Source: Haemaphysalis longicornis (Eukaryota > Arthropoda > Arachnida > Ixodida > Ixodidae). From it: a DNA stretch of 64,000 bases. The stretch's first letter is position 1. Every line of letters begins with the position of its first letter. Made by a program: the position numbers and the translations under genes. The notes below the pieces were generated by a model, which saw only the letters and a list, made by a program, of their open reading frames with translations, searched no databases and was not told the origin of the DNA. Below are positions 1-11,483 of the stretch, one piece after another. The stretch is from the NCBI GenBank assembly GCA_013339765.2, contig JABSTR010000954.1, positions 310,001-374,000 on the forward strand, in the 5' to 3' direction.

Positions 1-310
1 GAGCTGGTCAGCTCTCTCCCCAATGCTCGTACCCGGGGTTGGGGACAGTGTCAGTCGATGTGTTCCGTTGGAAGGCCTGGCAGGCTCTCCACGCTGTGGG
101 CACGTGAAAGTGCGAAGGGTAGGGAAAATGGCGTGTAAGCGGGTGGAGTGTGGAAAAATGTTGGTTTGAATCTGTCTGAGCAGCGTCTCCTGCTCTTCTG
201 TAAGGAAATTGAGGCCTGATGCGTACGCCGTGCGGCAGAGTCGAATATTGTTGGGAGATATTTTGGTATGTAAGTAGCGGTTGGTCCACCTTTTTGATCG
301 TCGAGGCAGC
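1..310 (-). pseudogene. non-LTR retrotransposon C-terminal fragment
   Basis: Read on the minus strand, this stretch gives the region after RNase H of an ORF2 protein of I/Jockey-type LINEs. A YQNI segment (like the usual YxDIL) and a PPxP-like stretch are followed by EEQETLLRQIQTNIFPHSTR and then HAIFPTLRTFTCPQRGEPA, which resembles the C-terminal CxxC zinc finger. The pieces lie in different frames, so at least one frameshift is present and the protein is dead. The element continues past the left edge of the window. The similarity to the 21.6-22.2 kb fragment (both have QTNxFPHxT) suggests the same clade. The family is not known precisely. Confidence 0.5.
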
Positions 311-1465
311 CCTTGAGTATTTATATGCGAAGCATATATTGGCCAACCCCTGCAGATTTCTTGTTGCCGCTTTTCCATTGATTGTTTAAGAGTGCGTGCA
401 TTGGCTGGCCATCTTGAGAGGCCAGAGAATCAACGAGCAAAATATATTTTCAGAAAAGGCGTACAAATGCAGCGGATGACAAGAAATAAGCAGCAAGTGC
501 ACCGGACTACGCGCATGTTTGCGTAGTTAGAAAGCAAGAAGTGAGAAACAACTAACGAAGCGAAGCAGGGCATACGAAAATTGAGAACTTCCTGAGTACC
601 TACACAGCACAAAAAGGCAGTGCTTTGGTTTTCGAGACCTGAGCGGGTTGACTAGAGACAAATGGCTTCATGGGATAATGTGAGTATCAATACCAGAACT
701 CTAGATGATCTGTTAGGAGTTATTCAAAAGTGTTGACCCAGCGGAATCCAAGAGACATGCAGTAGATGGGACGGACGCTGTACTGTGTTCAGTAAAACAC
801 TTCACTCGTGTCTATCCCGCTGGTTCCACACTTCTCGACAATGCTTCACTAACTGGTCCAACACCCTGCACTTTAACTGTTCGGCGTATTCGGGCAGAGT
901 GCAAAGAATCCCCTCCTTCCCCTCCAACCCAAAATGAGGAAAGCGTCCAAATAACCGGTGGAAAAGAGCTATGGCGGTTACTAAAAGAAGGTTCGAATTG
1001 CGAGAGAAAAAAAGGGCAGGGAAGAGATTAGGGCTGATAAAATGACCGTAACTTTAAAATTTTAAAACACACACAAAAAAGGCACAGATAACACACAATT
1101 CACTGAAATAGGCAAGGCGGTTTTTAATTACTAGCTCCGCAGAAAAACATGCCTCTCATCCCTACCACTGTATCGACCAACTTGACTCGCTGACTTTTAT
1201 TAGCCGCTACATGTAAGGGACAAATAACACAAATGTTCTCCCAATGCACTGTCTTCCTCATTTGTAGTTCGAAGGTTCACAAACGAGGTGCCTAATTTTA
1301 TTTATTTTTTGCCAGTACTCCAAGAGCTGGCATAGCCACGGTGCAACTCCCTAATTGCGAATCCTCTAATTCGCATGCCCAAACTACCCATGACAGGCCT
1401 CCGTACGTGCCTCCAACACACGTTTATAAGTCGAAGGCAACAGCGCAGTCATTGTGCCCACTTTT
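311..1465. other. no gene recognised
   Basis: Unique-looking, AT-moderate sequence. The small minus-strand ORF at 430-612 has no recognisable domain, no splice context and no codon bias, and is treated as chance. I see nothing functional here. Confidence 0.5.
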
Positions 1466-1469
1466 AGTC

Positions 1470-1690
1470 AGCTTGAATCACGGACTCGTGGGGGCATTGG
1501 GGGTGCGTGTACGGAGGCTCCGGGTTCGATTTCCACCCAGACCAAAATTTCCCCAGTTTTCCTTTGAACTCATTTGTTTCACTTTGTTTACATGGGCTTC
1601 CCTGAGGAATTTGGCGTTAATACGAGCATTTTCTCCTCTGTTCTTTATTCTTCAAGCCGTTGACAATTTTGTGTGCCGTCCGTAGGCCAT
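1470..1690 (+). mobile_element. tRNA-like SINE candidate
   Basis: A Pol III B-box-like core, GGGTTCGATTTCC, sits at about 1521-1533. It is preceded by GTGGGGGCATTGGGGGTGCG, an A-box-like half, and followed by a C-rich/T-rich body. The arrangement (tRNA-like head, then unrelated body) fits a tRNA-derived SINE. No cloverleaf can be folded around an anticodon and no target-site duplication was found, so the limits are approximate. Confidence 0.35.
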
Positions 1691-3104
1691 TTTGCGTTAT
1701 CTCTTCGACCCGACGCGGGATTTTCCGCCCACCCAGTTAACCAATGCTGTCGCAATAAATACTACGATATGTTGCCCTACCCCGTACACATTTAAGCTTT
1801 AACGATGAAAAATCGTAAAAGAAAACTAGAATGAAAAGTAATCCACCACTTCCATGAAACCTCCCGTTTACTTTGTAGAACATAAAGTTTGTGAGCTCAA
1901 TCAATCACATTATTATGTGAAGCGACTGCAACGGTAATCAAATAACTTTTCCCAGTGACAAGAATGATCCTAACCTGACGAGCGGTTTAACGGAGTTCGC
2001 TGGCTGTATCTCGTGTCAGCAACGGGGCTATGCTACCAAAAAACAAAGCGAAAACTGTGCTAGCTGAAAAGGCGGAGCAAGAGGCACGCTCAGCGAGGTG
2101 CACGCCATTCCTTTGCTTGGCCTTCCGTTCCATCGCGGCTGCTACCCGGCTCCGCACAACGCGGAGTCAGCGGGGAGGAAAGCGGCAGAAAAGGCGCGCT
2201 TAAAAAAGCAATCCACCCAACCGGCGGCTGCGACAGGGGCGAACGGTACTGGCACGTCGCAGTCGTTAGAAGGGAGGAGGATCATTAGGGTCAATCCGCT
2301 TGAACTGAAGGACCTCTTATGCCCACAAGGACGGGGCCAAAACAAAGGAAAATGCGGCTGACCTTACTCCGAGAAAGTTGTCGAGCGCACGAAGTTCGGA
2401 AACCAAGCGCCCAAGGACGCCAGCAAGCATGTAGACAAGCCTACAACCGAAGTTTTTCTTTTTCTTTTTTTTTTTTTTTTTGGGGGGGGGGGGCATTGGT
2501 ATTGTCGGTTACTCAGAGCTTGCATGACGTTGCAAGCAATGAAACTTGAACTTTCTTTTAGTAAAGCATCATTTTTGCTGTGTCTGTGTGCCTCAGTTTA
2601 ACCCAAGTAAATTAGAACAAGAGCAAAAACACTTATAAACTCGACATTTTTTTTTTTTGTTTTGTGCGTGCGTCCGTGCATGAAACACGCACTCGCTGAC
2701 CTGCCGGGGCGTCCAAATTTTTTCTATCCCTAATTTGCCTAAACAACGTGGGTCGCTCACCGTTTTGCTCCCGCTCCCTGAAACTTCAACCTGCGCATTA
2801 TTTTGCCCCTCAGTGCGGCTGCGTTTTGATGAAAATTACCGGCAAATAATGCTTTCAGAACTCTGCCGACCCTATTGCTCGAAGTGATGCAAGGTACTGA
2901 CTGACAAAATAAAGGGCTATAAAGTAAAATAAAAGCCCAACCCGTACCACATACGTATCACGGGTGACGCCAATTAAAAATAAACAAACTGGACCGAAGT
3001 CAAAAAGAGTTTTTAAGAGACAGGAAAAGAAGAAAAAAAGCAGAGAGATCTAAAACGCGAAACCAGGCCAAGGGAGGGGAGGCAATCAACGGTAATTTTT
3101 TAAA
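1691..3104. other. intergenic, homopolymer tract, no gene
   Basis: The ORF at 2098-2361 reaches 87 codons but shows no domain and no splice signals; its reverse strand is open as well, which argues for chance. At 2457-2494 a T-rich tract runs straight into a block of about 13 G, and a shorter poly-T lies at 2649-2659. Nothing else is recognised. Confidence 0.45.
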
Positions 3105-3107
3105 CGA

Positions 3108-3402
3108 ATTTTTTAAGCCAATCCCGTGGCTCACCTTCACCGCATTGCACTTGAGAGACCAACCCATGGCGCCAAAAAAAGTAAGAAAAGCAAAAAAAGC
3201 AAACCAGACCCGAAAATGGATATCTGCGCTGTGGCACTGCGCAGTGTGGAAATGCGTGATGCCACAGCGCTGACCGAACTTTAGAGTCGCATCGTATGCT
3301 CAAAAGCGTCATTCGGAAATTGTTCGATCGTTGGCTGCATGTAATGGTGGATCGCGAGCGTTGCGGTGAAGCTGAACCGCGGGATTACCTTATAGAGGAG
3401 AG
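3108..3402. mobile_element. foldback (long-TIR) MITE, family FB, copy 1
   Basis: The left arm contains CCGTGGCTCACCTTCACCGC and the right arm, reverse-complemented, CCGCGGTTCAGCTTCACCGC. The arms are imperfect inverted repeats around a centre near 3230-3290 that itself holds a small hairpin (CGCTGTGGCA / TGCCACAGCG). No coding capacity. The signature GGTTnnGCTTCACC recurs in the copies at 9.3, 11.5, 11.8 and 15.6 kb. Superfamily unknown. Confidence 0.6.
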
Positions 3403-3685
3403 AAACAAACAGCAGTGCCTGGCGTTTTGTTGCCATTCACAAAAGGGTCAAACTCTGCCCAGTAAAGTAGGAAACATTGAGACGGCCCGGAACGAAAGCG
3501 CTAGAAGCTCAGCGGAAAAACCTGATAGCCCTGACTTGAGGTATATTCAAACGTGACAAAATCCCCACGCGCTTTCTCGGGGGCGGGTAACGCCCAATGA
3601 GTAATAAGCCGAGTCGGCAAGCGACTTCTCAGCAGAGAAATGACTTGGCGGCTTCGCGCAAGGAGTTGAGAAAGCGAGCGCTCAC

Positions 3686-3772
3686 GGTCTCGGAGACGCG
3701 CAGCAGCCCAGGGATGCTGCAGCAGTCCTCGTTCTTGACGCTGATTCTGGTCACCGTTCGCGTGTGCGACAT
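3686..3772 (-). CDS. MARVEL-domain protein, first coding exon (copy A)
   Basis: On the minus strand, an ATG at 3772-3770 in good context (A at -3, CCAAAATG) opens a 29-codon exon: MSHTRTVTRI, then a short polar stretch, then IPGLLRVSET. It ends at a donor of the form ACC|GTGAGC. The MSHT-x-TVTR start followed by a P/Q-G-xL(K/R)V/L-x-E motif is what I know from the cytoplasmic N-tail of arthropod CKLF-like/MAL-like MARVEL proteins (four-pass membrane proteins linked to vesicle traffic), just before membrane helix 1. Compared with copy B at 19.1 kb it lacks about 8 residues (the INTGY area). No exon carrying the helices is visible to the left in the window. The reading frame stays open upstream to 4060, so a longer N-terminus cannot be excluded, but the homology starts at this Met. 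Confidence 0.6.
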
Positions 3773-4480
3773 TTTGGCGGCTGGGTCGCTTCGAGCGTCG
3801 GGAAGAGAAGCCCTGGATGCGGAGCTGGGAGCTTTCGGGCCGGAGCTTGCACGACAGATGGCGAAGCGACGCGCGCGAACCGAGCGCCCTGGGACCAAAA
3901 CACTCGCGAGGGGCGAACAGAAAAGTGGCGCCCACTTCCGCAAGCAGGTCCGGTATGGAGCGGCGACAAGCGAGGAGGCGGCGAGCGGCAACGCCTCGGC
4001 CGGAGGAGCGCGTGGTGCCCATACCTTGCCCTCTCCGGGCATTTCGCAACAGGCCACCATTCAAGGGATGAGTGCGCGTTTTTACTTTCCACCCCAACAG
4101 GGGCCCCTCCGTATACGGCACAAGAAGGTCAAACGTCGGAGGAGGCTTCATGTCTTGCGAAACGCCCGCTCGTCCCTCCTCGCCCGCCGCCAGCGCAATG
4201 AGCTACGCTTATTGTTTCTGCTTCAAAGGCGCGCGTGGCGCTGCTACGTTTCGCGTCCTCTCTGTTTCCATGGGCCTCGCGCTTGACAGGAACTGCATCT
4301 GCAGCGCACCTGGCGCAGCCAGGGCATCATCAACTCCGCGAAACTCTTCCGGATGTGACAACGTGTGCGCGCCGACAGAGCGAGTCGGTAAAGAGACGGT
4401 CACGTGGCGACTGCCTGCACACCCTCTGTCTCCTCGGAGTCCGTCGCGCCGAATCGCGAGCCTAATAAGCGTTGCGGTGC
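3773..4480 (-). promoter_or_regulatory. CpG-rich upstream region of MARVEL exon A
   Basis: A sharply GC- and CpG-rich block directly upstream of exon A on its own strand. Long overlapping ORFs exist in all frames on both strands, as expected of GC-rich sequence without stops, so none is called as a gene. By position it is probably 5' UTR and promoter. No clear TATA box or TCAGT initiator was seen. Confidence 0.4.
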
Positions 4481-5501
4481 TAAAACGCCATTGCTCTCTA
4501 CCAATAAAGTGTGGCGGGTAGCCTGGGTTTGGCTAGAATGTCTCGTTGCCAGCCACGAATGATGGCGGGCAGCATAACCAGGGCCAGTTTCACGAGAACA
4601 AGGTTCCCCGGCGCTTGCTGAAGGAATGCGAAGCCAGATTAAAAGTATCTGCTGTGAGTGATAGTTACTTCGTATCATTTCTGAGAAAGCCAATCTGCGC
4701 GGCATGACTGGTGCTAGTCTATTACAGCGCTCATGCCATGTACCGCCCCCGGCTTCGAGCATGTCCGTAAGACACAGACAAAGCGGAGTTTGGAGGATAT
4801 CAATGACTGAAGAAAAATCGAATGTGTCAAACTGGATAGTCTGCGGCCGTTAAACTGATCCACGGACGTTGTCGGAAGAAAGCCGTAAGAGGCTGTATAA
4901 GATGTGGCGCAAAAGTAAAAGAGTTCATTCGGTTTGACTTTCATCGTTTAGGTTTCAGCGTTTAGCATGTAAGTGCGTTCATTCCGTTTCCCATTCTTAA
5001 ATTCCGTTACACACAAAGAACATGGTTTTACGGACGCATCAACTGGCAGAACGTTTTGCAAAATAAAATCGCTGATCCCGCGCATAGACGGGGATCGACG
5101 TAAAGCGAAGCAGTGGCGAGCGTGCCGAGAAATGCAAGACATAACGAGAAGCGTTCAAAACATCAATTGGCGAACGGGTGGTCAATGATGAGCGAGCAGC
5201 GACGAGTGCACGGGTGACAGCTAAGAAGACGCACGCCGTGCACATCTTTCATGAAGGTCGGTAGCCACCGGATTGCTGGTTCTTGGTGGTACACCTCCAA
5301 GACCCCGGTGAAAACCAACGATGTCGTCTTGTCGCGACCACTGGAGTAACCAGGGATCACGCAGCCCTGGCGCTTACTGAACGAAGCGCAGAGCGAAGTT
5401 TTTAACACTGCGTTTGCGTTGCTGCCCGACTGATGCAAAGGGTGTCCAAAGCGATGTCCACGTCTCCACATTTGACTCGCGCAACGCACGCTTAGAATGA
5501 G
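4481..5501. other. no gene recognised
   Basis: Mixed sequence with short ORFs on both strands and no domain, splice or repeat signature I can support. Confidence 0.45.
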
Positions 5502-5559
5502 CTCGGCCTCTCTGTTGGCTGTTAAGAGAGCTCTCTCAACAGCCAACAGAGAGGCCGAG
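5502..5559. repeat. near-perfect 58-bp palindrome
   Basis: Two 29-base arms (5502-5530 and 5531-5559) are reverse complements with one mismatch and no loop; the outer sequence is CTCGGCCTCTCTG. The flanks are unrelated unique sequence and no element ends are seen. Confidence 0.9.
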
Positions 5560-6463
5560 ATATGTGCAATCGTTTACGTCACAGCGTTTCCCGGTATTGT
5601 ATTTTGGACATAATAACGCGCCGTTTTGTAAACACGCAATGGGAGGCACGCCTCACCGCGGCATTGGCATCCCGCGGATGGCGGCTATATATACATGAAG
5701 TGCACTGCTGGAAAATGTGCGGTGACGATGTCGTGCTTCTTTGCGTTTGTGTTCTTCGGCTGCAGTGCGTTTCTGAGGTGGGGTTGTGTTGTTATGTTAC
5801 ATTTCAGAAGTGAGCGTGTAAATGTATGCCTTAGAAAAATGTGAACGCTTATCTTTTGAAGAACCCGATTAGCCTAACCAGCTGCTGTTGCTTTTTTTTT
5901 TTTCGCCCCTACACGAACTTTTAGAGAGAAATAATGACGACCTTCAATTAAGCTGTATTGACAGCACAGTCTACGAAAGGTCGGCTTTTCCTACTGCATC
6001 AAATTTTGAATATCCTGTCAGAAACGCTTCGGTGAGCAACAGTGATTGAGTATAAAGTCTACACAAAACTTTCTGTAGACAGTTTACAGAAACGTTTCAG
6101 TTCAAACACGCGGTGGCCGATGGTTGACAAAAAGTTGGTAGGCTCTTGCTAGGAGGTCTATAGACACTAAGTAGAGTCTACTCAATGTCGGTAGCTTTTG
6201 TCGACTTTAGTCAACAAACATTGAATTCAATGTTTGTGGAAAATTTTATGAGGGAGAACTTAAGGAAGACTCGCCTGTTAACATTCCTATGGGACTTGCT
6301 ACTTCATCACGACCCACCGGCTTAAAAACCACCGTGCACCAATACAAACAGCTCTACATATGCATCTCAATGTTTACAACGGCCTAGTTTACTTATTTTA
6401 GAGATATTTTAGAGATATCACGTCTGTAAAAAAAAAATAAAACTCTTGCTCGCTACACAGCTA
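5560..6463. other. no gene; short palindrome and TATA-like site
   Basis: Contains GGCTATATATAC at 5683-5694, which could be a TATA box, but no initiator or coding exon supports it. A perfect 24-bp palindrome centred on GAATTC lies at 6214-6237. The rest is AT-rich and unassigned. Confidence 0.4.
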
Positions 6464-6477
6464 GCGCCATCTAGTGA
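6464..6477 (-). promoter_or_regulatory. CTCF-like motif
   Basis: GCGCCATCTAGTGA; on the minus strand TCACTAGATGGCGC matches the CTCF core consensus CCASYAGRKGGCRS at 13 of 14 positions. Occupancy is unknown. Confidence 0.35.
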
Positions 6478-6778
6478 AAACTGAATAACCAAAAGGCGTT
6501 TCTCGCTTATTTTTATCTCATTAAATAAGTGATATGTTTATAAAAGAAGCAAACTAGGCCGTTGTGAACACTAATATGTATCTGTAAATCTCTCCGTATC
6601 GGTACACGATGCTTTTTAAGCCCGTAGGTCATGAATTAGTAAGTACCTTGGGAAAGTGATCAGATGAGTCCCGCTTAACCCGGCCGACTGCGAGGTTCGT
6701 GGCAGTCTCTTTGAAACGGGACCGCGGCGGCAAGGGGCCGGGATGCGCAGGCAGCTAACTAGGAATGTGCGGAGGCTA

Positions 6779-6792
6779 GCGCCATCTGGTGG
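6779..6792 (-). promoter_or_regulatory. CTCF-like motif, full consensus match
   Basis: GCGCCATCTGGTGG; on the minus strand CCACCAGATGGCGC matches CCASYAGRKGGCRS at all 14 positions. It has the same orientation as the weaker site 315 bp to the left. It may be carried by a repeat rather than be a functional site. Confidence 0.4.
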
Positions 6793-8230
6793 TGTTGTAA
6801 TAAGCGCAGCGGCGAGAACGAGCAAGACCACAACATCAGCGCGCGAAAAATAGGGATGAGAAGCAAACAAAGCTTCGCTTTAAAAAAATATGTCTGATCA
6901 AATAAAGAAACAGCAAAGAATCTGGAATCGCCCTAATCCCTACCGGGAGAATCAAAGAGACACTTACGAAGTGACGCGGCGAATAGCGAATACCTCCAGG
7001 TTTTACCTGGTCTGGGGCTTGCTGGGAAATTCATCTGTAGTAACTCGAGCTCGACCCCGCTTTATCCAGTCGGTTACGTTCACAGAACGTCACTACTCGC
7101 TATTCCCATTGTTCATGGGAAGGCCTAACAATGCGGTGTCGATATCCATAGCGGTTGCGGAACATGAGCAGGTTGGATCAATTGGTGGCTTGCTTTAAAG
7201 CGGCACTGAAATGGGTTGTTAGCCTTGCCTACCTTACCAGAATGAAGTGTAGGCTCCTCAGGCCATATTGTTAATTCTGTTAGTCCGTTTGCAGGTAGAT
7301 TTAACGGGAAAAGTTCATTAGAAAAATTTGCTTGCACCATCCTCTCCGCTATTTGCTGACGGTGACTTGGATGACACACGGTAAAGTCCGGACGGCTAGA
7401 TTTAGCGTATTGATATAGCATCAACCGGTAGAACCTCTGCGTTAATGAACGAAAAGTCGACATTAACAATGAAATTGGTTAAAATTGTTACGTTGCAGTC
7501 GCTAGAAAGCGTAAAAACACATTGCAAACACGTGTGATCACTGATGAGTGACACTGTGGTAGTTTGTGCTGTGGCTGTGGTGTTTTTCTTGTTTTATTCT
7601 TCTGCTGCCGAGGGCTGAGCAGAGATGCATCAAAGGGTATCACGGAATGCAAGTTTCACGATACACGTGTCGGGAAGATAAATTAGACGTACTATATTAC
7701 ATTTAATTTTGGTGTAACGGAATATTTTATAGATACTTCGGCAGATAGAGAAAGAAAGTGTGCCCAAATACAGATAGAAGATACAGATACTAAAATACTT
7801 GTTATTTCAGCAACTTCGTGTTCCGAAAATACTTTTGTGCGGCGTTATGTATTTAAAACCAAATTCATGGCAGAAAACTGAATTACTGATAAAAAGTAAA
7901 TCGCCAAGAAAAATGCAGAATTTTATTTGGCACACGAGGAAGCGACTTGAATTGTAGCACTTGAGCAAAAGTAGCTGCTCAAACAGATTTGCAGACTGCA
8001 CGTCATCAGCTCGATTGCCTTCTCCACATTTGATCTTCGGACAGCTTATTTCGGAGCACAAGTTCAGTAAACCAAGTAAGACAACCTTGACTCTCCTTGT
8101 GACTTCGTGACAGTACTGACGAAATAAAGTTACTTTTAATCATCCTTTGCAATATTTGCGTCCGCCCATAAGGTTGTACACCCCACCCACTTTATTCCGG
8201 CAATGCGACAACGACCTACATCTACAGCTG
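6793..8230. other. no gene recognised
   Basis: AT-rich in its second half. ORFs at 6890-7198 (+), 7125-7469 (-) and 7807-8061 (-) show no domain, codon bias or splice context. Confidence 0.45.
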
Positions 8231-8238
8231 GCGGGCGA

Positions 8239-8268
8239 TATAAGGCGAGCAAAATCCTCACGTTCAGT
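8239..8268 (+). promoter_or_regulatory. TATA box and TCAGT initiator
   Basis: TATAAGG at 8239-8245 is followed by TCAGT, the arthropod initiator core, at 8264-8268. The spacing of 27 bases between the first T of TATA and the initiator A is slightly shorter than the usual 30 or so. An ATG follows at 8283. Confidence 0.4.
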
Positions 8269-8282
8269 ACAGCTCACATAAA

Positions 8283-8519
8283 ATGCCGCCATGCAGGCTC
8301 AGAAGAGATACAAATGTCTTCAGGGAACTAAGGCGCCAGACTGCAGCGTCCGCTGCGGCCTTGATCCAACTGAAACGCCGAGTGGACGGAGGGAACGAAG
8401 CTGTTCGCGCGTCGTCGTTCTCTCTTGGGACCGACGAACACGCCGGGTACAGAGTTAGTTATCCTCGTCGGAATCGATCCGACTCTTCACGCGCCATGTT
8501 TTCCGAGTCGCCGGACTCA
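8283..8519 (+). CDS. candidate first exon, unknown protein
   Basis: An ATG (context AAAATGCC) 17 bases after a TCAGT initiator opens an uninterrupted frame of 79 codons, MPPCRLRRDT to the end at SESPDS, where CTCA|GTAAGC makes a good donor. The peptide is basic, Ser/Arg-rich and without a recognised domain. The frame stays open to 8714 through a CA repeat, which is unlikely to be coding. The support is the promoter-ATG-donor order alone; this could be a chance ORF, a 5' exon or a non-coding RNA exon. Confidence 0.3.
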
Positions 8520-8785
8520 GTAAGCAATGCTCAAAAAAAATTCCCCGCATTTCCCCGAGGGGAAGAATGTGAAAGTGCGAATGCACGAGTTGAATTTGCG
8601 CGGTTCGGTAATGTTCGCGAAAGAGCGATCACACACACACACACAACTACAAAGAAAGAAAGATGCATTTATTCACAGACACCTATTTGTGTTGTCGTTG
8701 TACTTGATTGCTAGAGCGGATCTCAGCTTTGAAATTTCGTGTCAGTACTCCTTTAAGCGGGTGCATTAGCCCTTCTCACGCCCGA

Positions 8786-8910
8786 TTCCTGGCCAATACC
8801 CCACGTGGGTATGTGCCATATCAGCGGCCAGGCAGCGCGCGCCCATCTCCCCCCCGTTGCCAAGGAAAACGAGGAGATTCCTGGCCAATCCCCCACGTGG
8901 GTATGCTATG
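8786..8910. repeat. two direct 30-bp repeats
   Basis: ATTCCTGGCCAATACCCCAC followed by GTGGGTATG at about 8786, and the same sequence with one change at about 8877, 91 bases apart. Each copy holds CCACGTGG, an E-box-type palindrome. Nothing shows whether this is a small tandem duplication or part of a repeat family. Confidence 0.6.
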
Positions 8911-9208
8911 CGGACATCGCCGGTGGACGCAGGTTCAGGGTCGCTTAAGAAGTGCATTCGCACTTAAAAGCGGCGACGGAACACTTTGCACATCTAACTC
9001 ACCAGTCGACTCCTGTCAACCGCACAGTTCATAGGATCCCCATTCAGCTGGAGTATGCCCGTGCGTAATATGCATGAAGGCGTACGCGCGATGCCACTGA
9101 TCTCCACTGCGCTTTGCCTGACCTTGCGGTCTGAGGAGACGTGCGTCCCATATGCGCGTCCTTGGGCCGATTCCCTCGCTTCCCTTTGTTCGACCGGTGG
9201 AACCCAGC

Positions 9209-9262
9209 ACGCACGCACGTACGCACGCACACGCACACGCACACGCACACGCACACGCACAC
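9209..9262. repeat. (ACGCAC)n microsatellite
   Basis: A run of CGCACA-type units. It creates artificial RVRVRV and THTHTH ORFs on both strands, which are not genes. Confidence 0.9.
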
Positions 9263-9287
9263 TGGCCTCAAAAAAAGAATCCCCATT

Positions 9288-9518
9288 CGAAGAAATAGCC
9301 GCGGGTTCGCTTCACCACAATCCTCCAGAACGACAAATTAGCGTGTCCGATAGTGGGAATTCGGCATGCGCGTTTGCGCTATTGTCCCCGCACAGACACC
9401 ACTTTTTTATTCAAAACCCTATGCTGGGCCTCATTATCCGCAGAATTCGCACATTCCGACACGCTAATTTGCTGTTCAGGAGCATTGTGGTGAAGCCGAC
9501 TTGCGGATATTTCTTCGA
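9288..9518. mobile_element. foldback MITE, family FB, copy 2
   Basis: Inverted arms: the left begins CGAAGAAATAGCCGCGGGTT and the right, reverse-complemented, begins CGAAGAAATATCCGCAAGTC. Both continue through GCTTCACCACAAT and AAATTAGCGTGTC. The centre carries TGCTGGGCCTCATTATCCGC, shared with the 11.8 and 15.6 kb copies. No ORF. Confidence 0.75.
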
Positions 9519-9739
9519 GTGTTGGATGTATACGGCCGTTCGCTCGAGAAATGTGTATACTCTATCGCCGCATCCTGCCCTTTTTTTTTGACCGCCCCCT
9601 GACAGAGAATACCTCAGAGCACCCCCCAAGCGACGTGAGCATGCCCACGCAGCTTTTGGAAGATATACCATTTTATTCACCATGCACCGAAGCCGTTCCT
9701 ATTTTTCGCATAAATTTAATTCCGCTTACTCGATACTTT

Positions 9740-10345
9740 GGCCGTATATAGAAATTTCCTGACAACGTCGGAGCCCGGCTTCCGGCCTGTGGTATCTCGG
9801 AGCAATGGCATATTAAAAAGGAGGGCGGAGGTGCGCTGTTGCTACTCGTCGAAAGAGGTTCGCTGCGGTGACCCGCTGGCAGGGCCCCATGGCAACCATC
9901 GTCGTCTATCGACCACCAAGGCTCCCAAAAGGGAAACACGCGATGCCAGGGGCGTCGGCCCGTCCAGCACCGTCGTCGTCTTCATCGAGCAACAGCGGCT
10001 GTTGTCCGTGCTCCGCTCAAGTCCGGGACTCGCGAAGTGGGCGAGGCGGCCATCGCCATGTTCTCGGCCACACCTGCTGCCGCCGCCGAAGAGACACTTT
10101 TGTTTCCTGCCCCTCGCCGTATACTCCGGTTCTCGCAGGCCTGCTGCGATGTTCGTGCCGCGAACAGCCCTCTCCCCTGACCTTTCGCTCTGTCTTCAAG
10201 GACAGTGGCATGCGCGTTCCCTAACGCTTTCATCACGAACCAAATGGATTGCGAGAAGCGAAGCGCCGCCTGAGCGAGGATGCTATGCGGGATGCGACGG
10301 AGCAGCGTGGTTTCCGGATCATCTCCGAGCTGAGCTCCTGTAGTC
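9740..10345. other. CpG-rich segment with overlapping ORFs
   Basis: Frames open on both strands (9738-10343 and 9868-10224 on plus, 9982-10236 on minus) in GC-rich DNA. The peptides are Ser/Arg/Pro-rich without domains, and open frames on both strands argue for composition rather than coding. It may be an unannotated promoter or exon; I cannot decide. Confidence 0.3.
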
Positions 10346-11483
10346 TAGAAATGACAGCGGGCAAGTGCAGCGACGAGAAAAAGTTCGAAGCGCTCTAATA
10401 AAATCGGCTGCGGTTTGTCCCTGACACGAATGCAGAATACTTAGCGCGTGCTCCGCGCATGCAGCTATAACAAGGTTTCGAGTGAAATTTCTCGTCCACG
10501 CTGCAAGGTTCTTCGATGGTTGGCTGCGCACTCCGAACAGGTCCCGTGGGCCTGATTCTTCGCAACTCAGCCGAATGACCAATCGCTGGGACCAGCGGGG
10601 CGAATTTTGTGGGTGACGAGGTACCGCGTCAAAATCGTAATTCTCCGTGCAGCAATGCCGAACGCATGACTGCATGCTCGCGTCGCATGACGTCCCATCG
10701 GAGGCAACGTTTTTGAGTCAGACCGCATGCTGGCCCTTGTAGCCGAATCCACGAGTTTCCAGAGTGCGGAGCTCAACCACGGGGAGCGTAATGCGCCGCA
10801 CTTAAAGGGCCGATTAACGCTGGCTAATGACGACAAGAATACAGGTGTAGAAACAAGATTGTCTGTGCGTTCACAGCCTGAAACCATGACTTTGGCGATA
10901 TTACTATCTCTACCTGAATAAATTTCGACGACATATGAACGGACTAAAAAATACAGTTGTCACAGACACCCTGAAATAAATTATGGCCGACGAGGGTACA
11001 GTGCGACACAAGTTGCATCTACGCCTCATGCACAACCACGGCGCAATGGGTGAACGTTCCAAAGGCCTCGCAGCCTAGTGTTCCAATCCAAAACTTCGTC
11101 TGGTAAGGCATTCGATAACAAAAAGTTCCCTTGGGTCGCCTGCGTCACTGTGCACTTGAATTACTGCTTTCAGCGTTCAAGGGCACACATTTGACGAATA
11201 CACAAGCCGGCCATACGATTTGACGCAAAAATGTGGGTTTCTCTGCGACATCATGCAAGGCAAAGCGGTATACTTTCATTGCAGTTTCACAGCGCAGATC
11301 CTGTTTTCCGGCTCACATTAAATTCTGAGTCTTGAGATTGCACTAATTTGCCGGTTTTATCGAAAATAGTTGCCATTATTCGCATTGTGTGGAAGTACAC
11401 TAACGGGTATTTTTTAGGGGGGACGGTACCACACCCATGACAAAGCTGATCTTCTCTTTCAGCCGATCTCTCCTCACGTATAC
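10346..11483. other. no gene; possible decayed foldback pieces
   Basis: Scattered short matches to the FB foldback family (for example TGACGCAAAAATG near 11221 and GCAGTTTCAC near 11281) suggest decayed copies. No coding feature supported. Confidence 0.35.

Noticed and set aside
3597..4286. 229-codon plus-strand ORF
   Set aside because: Lies in a CpG-rich block where most frames on both strands are open; the minus strand carries the MARVEL exon and fits homology.
8994..9286. RVRVRV and THTHTH ORFs
   Set aside because: Translations of the CGCACA microsatellite.
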